Positions 23,971 to 31,330 of a DNA stretch of 48,507 nucleotides are shown piece after piece. The notes under the pieces were generated by a model that worked only from the letters and a program-made list of their open reading frames with translations, ran no database searches and had not been told where the DNA came from. Positions within the stretch are counted from its first letter, which is position 1; each line of letters begins with the position of its first letter. Origin of the DNA: Prevotella sp. (GTDB lineage: Bacteria > Bacteroidota > Bacteroidia > Bacteroidales > Bacteroidaceae); the NCBI GenBank assembly GCA_022511065.1, contig JAFLSG010000012.1:1-48507 (forward strand). The letters run 5' to 3'. The translations under genes were made by a program, and so were the position numbers.

Positions 23971-24633
23971 ATGATTAAAGTAGAGAACCTTTGCAAGTCG
24001 TTCCGCACGGAAGAGGTGGAGACGATTGCGCTGAACAACGTGACGTTTGAAGTGAAGGACGGTGAGTTCGTGGCCATCATGGGCCCGTCGGGCTGCGGCA
24101 AATCGACGCTGCTCAACATCCTCGGTCTGCTCGACAACCCCACATCGGGCCAGTATTTCCTCGGCGACCGCGAGGTGGCAGGGCTGAAGGAGAAGGACCG
24201 CACCAACGTGCGCAAGGGAGAAATCGGCTTCGTGTTCCAGTCGTTCAACCTGATTGACGAGCTGAACGTGGCGGAGAACATCGAGCTTCCGCTGACCTAC
24301 ATGGGCGTGCCCAAGGCGGAGCGCCGGCAGCGGGTGAAGGACATCATGGCGCGAATGAACATCTCCCACCGCGCCGCCCACTTCCCCCATCAGCTTTCGG
24401 GCGGTCAGCAGCAGCGCGTAGCCATCGCCCGCGCGGTGGTGTTCAACCCGAAGATGATACTTGCCGACGAGCCGACGGGTAACCTTGACTCAAAGAACGG
24501 CGCGGAGGTGATGAGCCTGCTGACGGAGTTGCACCGCGAAGGCACGACGGTGGTGATGGTGACCCACTCGGAGCACGACGCGGGCTTCGCCCAGCGCATC
24601 ATCAGACTCTTCGACGGAGAGATTGTGAAGTAA
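23971..24633 (+). CDS. ABC transporter ATP-binding protein (LolD/MacB-NBD type)
   Basis: Encodes 220 residues, the usual size of stand-alone LolD/FtsE-type ATPases. Walker A is GPSGCGKST (38-46), the Q-loop lies in GFVFQSFNLIDELNVAENIE, the signature is LSGGQQQR (142-149), Walker B is MILADEPTGNLDS, and the H-loop His is in VMVTHSEHD. It is the only ATPase in the operon and must serve all three permeases. It follows the third permease by 35 bases with no promoter in between, and closes the operon. Confidence 0.97.
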   Translation: MIKVENLCKSFRTEEVETIALNNVTFEVKDGEFVAIMGPSGCGKSTLLNILGLLDNPTSGQYFLGDREVAGLKEKDRTNVRKGEIGFVFQSFNLIDELNVAENIELPLTYMGVPKAERRQRVKDIMARMNISHRAAHFPHQLSGGQQQRVAIARAVVFNPKMILADEPTGNLDSKNGAEVMSLLTELHREGTTVVMVTHSEHDAGFAQRIIRLFDGEIVK

Positions 24634-24637
24634 AGTC

Positions 24638-24668
24638 TTGGTGGCTTCGGAAATATTCGCTATCTTTG
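24638..24668 (+). promoter_or_regulatory. Promoter of the GH43 gene
   Basis: TTG (24638-24640), 20 bases, TATCTTTG (24661-24668): a good Bacteroidota promoter directly after the exporter operon, so GH43 starts a new transcription unit. Confidence 0.8.
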
Positions 24669-24695
24669 TAGCCGTATCACAAAAATAGCGAATAT
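24653..24695. promoter_or_regulatory. Inverted repeat spanning -7 box to start codon (putative operator)
   Basis: ATATTCGCTAT (24653-24663) and ATAGCGAATAT (24685-24695) are exact 11-bp inverted repeats 21 bases apart. The left arm overlaps the -7 box and the right arm runs into the GH43 ATG. The centre (24674) coincides with the predicted transcription start, as expected for a repressor operator. Confidence 0.6.
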
Positions 24696-26259
24696 GAAGA
24701 AGCATCTGGTCTTGTTTTTCCTGTCCGTCCTCGCAGTATCGTCGTGGGCGCAGTACAGAAACCCGGTCATTCCCGGCTATCATCCCGACCCGAGCATCTG
24801 CCGGGTCGGCGATGATTTCTACATCGTGAACTCCTCTTTCCAGTATTTCCCGGGTGTTCCCATCTATCATTCCAAGGACTTGGTGAACTGGGAACTCATC
24901 GGTAACGTGCTCGACCGTGCGTCGCAGCTGCCCTTGCAGGGCGCGTCGTCATGGCTCGGCATCTACGCCCCCACCATCCGCTACCACGAAGGGGTGTATT
25001 ACATGATTACGACCAACGTGGGCAAGCGCGGCAATTTCATGGTGACTGCCACCGACCCGCGCGGCCCGTGGAGCGAGCCGATATGGCTCAGGCAGGGCGG
25101 CATCGACCCGTCGCTCTACTTCGAGGACGGCAAATGCTACATGGTGAGCAACCCCGACGTGGGCATCTGGCTCTGCGAGATTGACCCCAAGACGGGCGAG
25201 CAACTGACGGAAAGCAAGCTGCTCTGGCGCGGCACGGGCGGCCGTCACCCCGAAGGCCCGCACATCTACAAGAAGGATGGCTACTACTATCTGCTGATTT
25301 CCGAGGGCGGCACGGAGCTTGCGCACAAGCTGACCATCGCGAGGAGCAAGAACATCTACGGCCCTTACGAGGCGAATCCCGCCAATCCGCTGCTGACGCA
25401 CTGCTCGATGGCAGGGCAGGGGAGCCAGATACAAGGCACGGGTCACGGCGACTTCGTGCAGGCAGGCGACGGCTCGTGGTGGCTCGTGTTCCTCGGCTAC
25501 CGCAACTTCGGCGGCAGCTATCACCATCTTGGGCGCGAGACTTACCTTGCCCCGGTGGAGTGGAAGAGCGGGGAATGGCCCGTGGTGAACGGCGGAAACC
25601 CCGTGGACACGCTGATGAACATCAACCCGCTCGGCGTGGCGCAGCGCAGTCAGAAGCGCAGCATCACGACGACTTTCGACAAGCCGCTCGGTGCGGAGTG
25701 GGTGTATATCCAGAACCCGGATATGTCGCGCTATGCGCTTGCAAATGGAAAACTGCAACTGACCTGCTCGCCCACGACGCTGACGCAGAACGAAACGCCC
25801 ACCTTCGTAGGCCGCCGGCAGGAAAGTGAGCACATGCTCGTGGAGACCCGCGTGGCACTACAAGGTGCAACGGAGGGCGCGGAAGCGGGACTGACCGTGT
25901 ATCAAATACACGACGGTCACGCTGACCTCTGCCTTCGTCAGCGTGACGGCAAGACGGAAGTGGCGGTGAAGTGCCGCATGAAGTCGGTGGAGGCGGTGCT
26001 CGGCAGCGCGCAGATTGGCGGCAACGCAGCCACGCTCCGCGTGCGCAGCGACGGCGACAAGTATTTCTTCGACTGCTCGGAGGACGGGAAAACCTTCACG
26101 ACGATTGCCGATATCGACTGTCCCCTGCTCAGTACGGAAGTAGTGGGCGGATTTACAGGCATGCTCATCGGCATGTATGCCACGGAGAACGGCGCAAGCG
26201 GCAAGCCCGCAACCGCCCCGAAAGCCCAGTTCGACTACTTCAAGTATGAGGAAAAGTAA
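24694..26259 (+). CDS. Glycoside hydrolase family 43 enzyme
   Basis: Encodes 521 residues with signal peptide MKKHLVLFFLSVLAVSSWAQ. The five-bladed beta-propeller domain (residues ~21-310) shows the three GH43 acidic residues: Asp32 in GYHPDPSICR (base), Asp138 in GGIDPSLYF (pKa modulator) and Glu187 in GRHPEGPHIY (acid). A C-terminal beta-sandwich of ~200 residues follows (MLVETRVALQG), as in GH43 subgroups 10-12. Such enzymes are beta-xylosidases or alpha-L-arabinofuranosidases; which one cannot be told from sequence here. It has its own promoter and ends at a terminator before susC, so it is next to the glucan locus but transcribed separately. Confidence 0.94.
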   Translation: MKKHLVLFFLSVLAVSSWAQYRNPVIPGYHPDPSICRVGDDFYIVNSSFQYFPGVPIYHSKDLVNWELIGNVLDRASQLPLQGASSWLGIYAPTIRYHEGVYYMITTNVGKRGNFMVTATDPRGPWSEPIWLRQGGIDPSLYFEDGKCYMVSNPDVGIWLCEIDPKTGEQLTESKLLWRGTGGRHPEGPHIYKKDGYYYLLISEGGTELAHKLTIARSKNIYGPYEANPANPLLTHCSMAGQGSQIQGTGHGDFVQAGDGSWWLVFLGYRNFGGSYHHLGRETYLAPVEWKSGEWPVVNGGNPVDTLMNINPLGVAQRSQKRSITTTFDKPLGAEWVYIQNPDMSRYALANGKLQLTCSPTTLTQNETPTFVGRRQESEHMLVETRVALQGATEGAEAGLTVYQIHDGHADLCLRQRDGKTEVAVKCRMKSVEAVLGSAQIGGNAATLRVRSDGDKYFFDCSEDGKTFTTIADIDCPLLSTEVVGGFTGMLIGMYATENGASGKPATAPKAQFDYFKYEEK

Positions 26260-26354
26260 GGCGGAATCCGCAGGGAAACCGACCCAAATCCACGCTGATT
26301 TCGCCTGAAAATCGCGCTGAAATCGCGATAAATGTACGTTTTACACCTCTATAC

Positions 26355-26392
26355 AATATCCACTCTTTTTCGGAAGGGTGGATATTTTAATT
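26355..26392 (+). terminator. Terminator after GH43
   Basis: AATATCCACTC (26355-26365) pairs with GGGTGGATATT (26376-26386), 11 bp with one G-U, followed by TTTAATTG. The 294-base gap to susC also holds the susC promoter; no gene is visible in it. Confidence 0.7.
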
Positions 26393-26480
26393 GTCTGAAA
26401 ACAAATGGATTGCAGAAATAAGAATGTGAAAAAATCCCACTTTTTGGTTAATGCCTCGCCTCCGTTTCACCTTTTTTATA

Positions 26481-26488
26481 TACTTTTG
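26481..26488 (+). promoter_or_regulatory. -7 element of the susC-susD operon
   Basis: TACTTTTG, 66 bases before the susC ATG. No TTG lies 19-21 bases upstream, as is common for activator-dependent PUL promoters. Confidence 0.65.
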
Positions 26489-26553
26489 CATCAGCGAACC
26501 TAAAACATAGGAAAATCCTAACTATAAACATTAATATTAATAAAAAGACAAGT

Positions 26554-29500
26554 ATGAAGAAAAGCAGGTTAATCATGATGCTATTGGCGCTGTTCGTGTC
26601 AATATCATCTTATGCCCAAGGAATCGTGGGCACTGTGATTGACGAGAACGGAGACCCGGTAATCGGAGCCACCGTTGTCGAGAAAGCCAACCCTCAGAAC
26701 GCGACAATCACCAATTTTGAAGGTGAGTTTGCGTTGAAAGTGGAAGAGGGTACAACCATCGTCGTGTCGTTCATCGGCTACGTGACCCAAGAGATTCCGG
26801 CACGCCAGCGGATGACCATCAACCTGAAGCCCGACGACAAGGTGCTTGACGAGGTGGTGGTCATCGGTTACGGTGTGCAGAAGAAGAGCGTGGTGACGGC
26901 CTCCATTGCCAAGGTAAGCGCTGACGACCTCGAAGGCAAGACGCGCCTCCGCGCGGAGGATGCGCTGAAAGGTATGGCTGCCGGTGTGAACGTAACATCG
27001 TCCTCTGGTCAGCCCGGCTCGCAGTCAATGATTCGCATTCGCGGTATCGGCACCATCAACGACTCTAATCCTCTTTATATTATCGACGGTATGCCGACCG
27101 ACCAGTACGGTATGGAGTCGGTGAATCCGAGCGACATCGAGAGTATCGAGGTGCTGAAGGATGCCGCCTCCGGCGCCATCTACGGTGCGCGTGCTGCCAA
27201 CGGAGTCATCCTCGTGACCACGAAGAAGGGTAAGCAGGGCAAGGCAAACATCAGCTATAACTTCTCCTACGGCTGGCAGAGCGCGTGGAAGAAGCGCGAC
27301 GTGACGGGTGCGACCGACTACGCAGTGCTGCAGAACGAGAAGTATATCAACGGTGGTTTTGCCCCCTTGTATGCTGACCCCTACAACCTCGTGGATGCCA
27401 ACGGCGACGCGGTGAAGGGCTTCGGTACGAACTGGCAGGACTTGCTCTTCAACGACAATGCGCCCATCGTGCAGCACGACCTGTCGATTAGCGGTGCAAG
27501 CGAGAAGGTAAACTACTACCTTTCACTCGGCTACTTCACACAGGACGGTATCGTGGGCGGTAACTATGGGCAGTCGAACTATGACCGTCTGACCATCCGC
27601 TCCAACAATCAGTACAACCTCTTTGATGCCTCGAAGGAGCGAAACTTCCTGAATAAGCTCGACTTGGGCGCGAACCTCTCCTATATGCGTGTGCATAGCA
27701 CGGGCATCGACGCGAACTCCACATGGGGCTCTCCGCTCGGTTCTGCCCTCTATCTCGCCCCGACGCTCCCTGTAACCCTGCGCGGTCAGGTGGCTCAGGA
27801 CATGATAGACCTCTACTCGGCATACGACCTGTATCGTGATGCCAACGGCAATCCCTACACCATCCCCGGCTATCTCGGCTCGTATCAGGAGCAGAACAAC
27901 CCCATCGCCATGATGCAGGGCAATCCCACCCGTGGCTGGTCGCAGAAGTTCATGCCCAAGTTCTCCATTGATTTGCAGTTGTGGGACGAACTGAAATACC
28001 ACTTCACATGGAGTGCGGAGCAGTCGTTCTGGGGCAGCGACGGCGCGACCTTGCAGAAATACTACCTCTCTGGTAACAACAATGCCGACCACACCTCGGC
28101 TTTCTCCGAGAAGGCAAACAACACGACATGGCAGGTGGAGAACACGCTGACCTACGACAAGACCTTCGGAAAGCACACCATCGGCGTAGTGCTCGGTCAG
28201 TCAGCCTTGAAGTTCAAGGGCAGTTATCTCGGTGGCTCGCATTGGAATCTGGTGAACACCGGCAAGCCCTCCATCGACTATACGACCGGCGGTAACCTCG
28301 GCCTCGCCACGGATGCCAACGGACAAATCACGGGTGCAACGAGCTATGTAGGCGTATATGGTGGTCCATACGTGGAGCATCGCCTCGCCTCTTACTTCGG
28401 TCGTCTGAGCTACAACTACGACGAGAAGTACATGTTCCAAGCAACGTTGCGCCGCGACGGTTCCAGTCGCTTCGGTATTAACAACCGCTACGGTACGTTC
28501 CCCTCTGCCTCCGTGGGTTGGAACATCATGAACGAGAAGTTCATGGAGAACACCCGCGACTGGCTGACCAACCTGAAATTCCGCGCCAGCTGGGGTAAGA
28601 ACGGTAACGACAACATCGGAGACTTCGCCTATACCACGCTGACCGCAATGGGCAACAGCAGTAACTACTACTTCGGAATGGCAGAGTCGATGGTGTATGG
28701 CTCGAAGGCTAACCGCCTCGCCAACGAGAATCTGAAGTGGGAGGAGAGTGAGCAGACAGACCTTGGCCTCGACTTTGGCTTCTGGAACAACCAACTTACC
28801 TTCAGCGTAGATTACTACATCAAGAAGACCAACGGCATGATTATCGACATGCCCATCCCGAGCTACGTGGGTGAATCCCGTCCTTTGGCAAACGTAGGTG
28901 ATATGGAGAACTCCGGCTGGGAGTTTGAACTGAGCTACAAGTTCAACGTGAAGGATGCACGCTTTGCCGTGAAGGGCAACGCCTCCTACCTGCACAACGA
29001 GCTGAAGAACCTCGGTAACGACACAGGCTTCCTGAACTGGGGCATCAGCCAGTTCTCCGATGGCGGCACCCGCGCGGAGAACGGTCAGCCCTTCCCCTTC
29101 TTCTATGGCTACAAGACTGCCGGCGTATTCCAGAATCAGGCAGAGATCAATGCCTACACCAACGCACAGGGTGGATTGATTCAGCCTGATGCAAAGCCCG
29201 GTGATTTGAAGTTTGTGGATATGAACGGCGACGGAGTCATCAACTCCGACGACCGTACGAACATCGGTAACGGTACGCCCGACTGGACTTTCGGTCTCAA
29301 TATTGACGCAGAGTGGAGAGGCTTCGACCTCGGCATCTTCTTCCAAGGCGTAAGCGGAGCCGACGTGTTTGACGCTACCTATCGTCAGGACATCGCCTCG
29401 GGTAACTATCCCACATGGGTACTTTCCCGCTGGACAGGTGAAGGCACATCCAACAGAGTGCCCATCCTGAAGCAGGGCGACAGCAAGAACTGGGTATGCA

Positions 29501-29757
29501 GTGACCTCTACATTCAGGACGGTTCCTATCTCCGTCTGAAGAACATCACGCTGGGCTACACGCTGCCCCGACAGCTCACCCAGAAGATTCAGGTAAGCCG
29601 CTTCCGCGTGTATGTGCGTGCAGAGAATCTCTTCACATGGACGAAGTATTGGGGCTTTGACCCGGAAATCGGTTCCGGCTCTACCTCTCTCGGCGTAGAT
29701 TACGGCGTATATCCGCAGGCTCGCACCTATACCGTAGGATTCAATATCTCACTCTAA
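26554..29757 (+). CDS. SusC-like TonB-dependent glycan transporter
   Basis: Encodes 1067 residues, typical for SusC. A signal peptide (MKKSRLIMMLLALFVSISSYA) is followed by a carboxypeptidase-regulatory-like domain (GIVGTVIDENGDPVIGATVV), the SusC hallmark DEVVVIGYGVQKKSVVTASI, the plug (IRIRGIGTINDSNPLYIIDG, DPSDIES-like SIEVLKDAASGAIYGARAAN) and a 22-strand barrel ending YTVGFNISL. It imports oligosaccharides into the periplasm with TonB energy, together with the SusD lipoprotein encoded 25 bases downstream. The GH16 and GH3 neighbours suggest beta-glucan oligosaccharides as cargo. Confidence 0.97.
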   Translation: MKKSRLIMMLLALFVSISSYAQGIVGTVIDENGDPVIGATVVEKANPQNATITNFEGEFALKVEEGTTIVVSFIGYVTQEIPARQRMTINLKPDDKVLDEVVVIGYGVQKKSVVTASIAKVSADDLEGKTRLRAEDALKGMAAGVNVTSSSGQPGSQSMIRIRGIGTINDSNPLYIIDGMPTDQYGMESVNPSDIESIEVLKDAASGAIYGARAANGVILVTTKKGKQGKANISYNFSYGWQSAWKKRDVTGATDYAVLQNEKYINGGFAPLYADPYNLVDANGDAVKGFGTNWQDLLFNDNAPIVQHDLSISGASEKVNYYLSLGYFTQDGIVGGNYGQSNYDRLTIRSNNQYNLFDASKERNFLNKLDLGANLSYMRVHSTGIDANSTWGSPLGSALYLAPTLPVTLRGQVAQDMIDLYSAYDLYRDANGNPYTIPGYLGSYQEQNNPIAMMQGNPTRGWSQKFMPKFSIDLQLWDELKYHFTWSAEQSFWGSDGATLQKYYLSGNNNADHTSAFSEKANNTTWQVENTLTYDKTFGKHTIGVVLGQSALKFKGSYLGGSHWNLVNTGKPSIDYTTGGNLGLATDANGQITGATSYVGVYGGPYVEHRLASYFGRLSYNYDEKYMFQATLRRDGSSRFGINNRYGTFPSASVGWNIMNEKFMENTRDWLTNLKFRASWGKNGNDNIGDFAYTTLTAMGNSSNYYFGMAESMVYGSKANRLANENLKWEESEQTDLGLDFGFWNNQLTFSVDYYIKKTNGMIIDMPIPSYVGESRPLANVGDMENSGWEFELSYKFNVKDARFAVKGNASYLHNELKNLGNDTGFLNWGISQFSDGGTRAENGQPFPFFYGYKTAGVFQNQAEINAYTNAQGGLIQPDAKPGDLKFVDMNGDGVINSDDRTNIGNGTPDWTFGLNIDAEWRGFDLGIFFQGVSGADVFDATYRQDIASGNYPTWVLSRWTGEGTSNRVPILKQGDSKNWVCSDLYIQDGSYLRLKNITLGYTLPRQLTQKIQVSRFRVYVRAENLFTWTKYWGFDPEIGSGSTSLGVDYGVYPQARTYTVGFNISL

Positions 29758-29782
29758 TCCCAAACCAATAAAGAAATTCATT

Positions 29783-31297
29783 ATGAAAAATAAGCATATA
29801 TCCATCATGGCAGGCGTGTTTGCGGCGTCAATGGCGCTCGTGTCCTGCAGCGATTCCTTCTTGGAGGTGAAGAATCCGACGGGTGAGCCTCTGGAAGAGT
29901 ATTACACAAACGAGACGACGCTGAACGAGGCGCTTACCGCTGCCTACGCTCCGTTGCACTGGCCCGACTGGGACGGCACGGCGTATAACGACCTGACGGT
30001 CGATGCGGAGATTATGGGCGACGACTTCTGGGTAGGCGGATCGAGCATCACTGACAACCAGCATTGGCACCGTCTCTTCAACTTTGAGGCCGACGGCAAC
30101 AACACGTTGGCTACGCTCTGGGGCGACTTTTACTCCGGCATCAAGCGTTGCAACGATGCCATCAAGTACGCATCGTGGGGCGGTGCATCCGAGAGCTTCA
30201 CCCGTTCGATGGAGATGCAGGCTCGTCTGCTCCGTGTATATTACTACAATATCCTGTGGCATTACTACGGAAACGTGCCTTTCTATCTGGAGAACCTTGC
30301 ACTTCCCTATACCGCTCCGCAGCTGACGGCAGACGAAATCTACGACCAGTTGCTCCCGGAATTGGAGGAAATCATTGCTTCCAACGTATTGCCGCTGCGC
30401 TGGCCGGCAACGGAGGCAGGTCGCGTTTCACAGGCATTCGCCTATATGCTCTATGCCGAGATGGTGATGTACCAGAACGATACGGCACGCTATCCACAGG
30501 CATTGACCTACATGAAGCAGATTATCTCTTCCTCTGACTACTCGCTGAACCCGAACTTTGCCAATCTCTGGGAGGAGAGCGGAGAGTGGTGCTCTGAGTC
30601 TATCTTCGAGATTAACTACAACGACGATCAGGCACAGCGCGACTGGGGTACTCCTCTGGCAGCCGGTGGCAGCGTGCTTCCGACCCTGATTTCGCCCAAC
30701 AGTTGGCCCGGTGGCGATGGTTGGAATGGTGGTGAGGACGGCTGGGGCTTCCTTCCCTGCCGTTTGGAGACCTACAACATGTATGCCGAAGGCGACGTGC
30801 GTCGCGATGCAACGGTGTGGGACGTGCGTGGCGTTTCCTATCAGGAGCGTTATCAGGACACCCATCTCTGGTTGGCAAAGTATCGTCCTTACTCTGACAA
30901 CAACAAGGACTGTCCTACCTCGAAGAACCTGAACTACAACAATAACAAGCGCATCTACCGCTATGCGGAGACATTGCTCAATGCAGCAGAGCTGCTGCTC
31001 CACACGGGAGGCAGTGCTTCGGAGGCTACGGGCTATGTGAATGAAGTGCGCAATCGTGCCGGTCTTGGCTCTCTCTCAAGTGTAAGCATCGACGATATCA
31101 TCGAGGAGCGCCACTTGGAATTCTGCGGCGAGGGCAAGCGTTACTTCGACCTCGTGCGCTCGGGCAAGGCGGCTACCGTACTCGTTCCCGACAGCTACGG
31201 CTATCGTACCAACTCGTGGACACCGAACAAGAAGCACATTCCTTTGGCACAGTCAGAGCTTGATGCTGACCCGACACTGGTGCAGAACAACTATTAA
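29783..31297 (+). CDS. SusD-like outer-membrane glycan-binding lipoprotein
   Basis: Encodes 504 residues. Lipoprotein signal MKNKHISIMAGVFAASMALVSC, Cys22. The N-terminal SusD segment has FLEVKNPTGEPLEEYYTNET and tetratricopeptide-like helices. The C-terminal SusD/RagB domain includes IYRYAETLLNAAELLL, YVNEVRNRAGL and the conserved IIEERHLEFCGEGKRYFDLV. It is cell-surface exposed and forms the lid on the SusC barrel. Several aromatic-rich loops (GDFYSGIKRCND, SWPGGDGWNGGEDGWG) could line the glycan site. It is followed 33 bases later by the surface-binding protein gene. Confidence 0.97.
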   Translation: MKNKHISIMAGVFAASMALVSCSDSFLEVKNPTGEPLEEYYTNETTLNEALTAAYAPLHWPDWDGTAYNDLTVDAEIMGDDFWVGGSSITDNQHWHRLFNFEADGNNTLATLWGDFYSGIKRCNDAIKYASWGGASESFTRSMEMQARLLRVYYYNILWHYYGNVPFYLENLALPYTAPQLTADEIYDQLLPELEEIIASNVLPLRWPATEAGRVSQAFAYMLYAEMVMYQNDTARYPQALTYMKQIISSSDYSLNPNFANLWEESGEWCSESIFEINYNDDQAQRDWGTPLAAGGSVLPTLISPNSWPGGDGWNGGEDGWGFLPCRLETYNMYAEGDVRRDATVWDVRGVSYQERYQDTHLWLAKYRPYSDNNKDCPTSKNLNYNNNKRIYRYAETLLNAAELLLHTGGSASEATGYVNEVRNRAGLGSLSSVSIDDIIEERHLEFCGEGKRYFDLVRSGKAATVLVPDSYGYRTNSWTPNKKHIPLAQSELDADPTLVQNNY

Positions 31298-31330
31298 TTA
31301 TTGAAAGTAGAATTAAACAGTTAGAAGATT

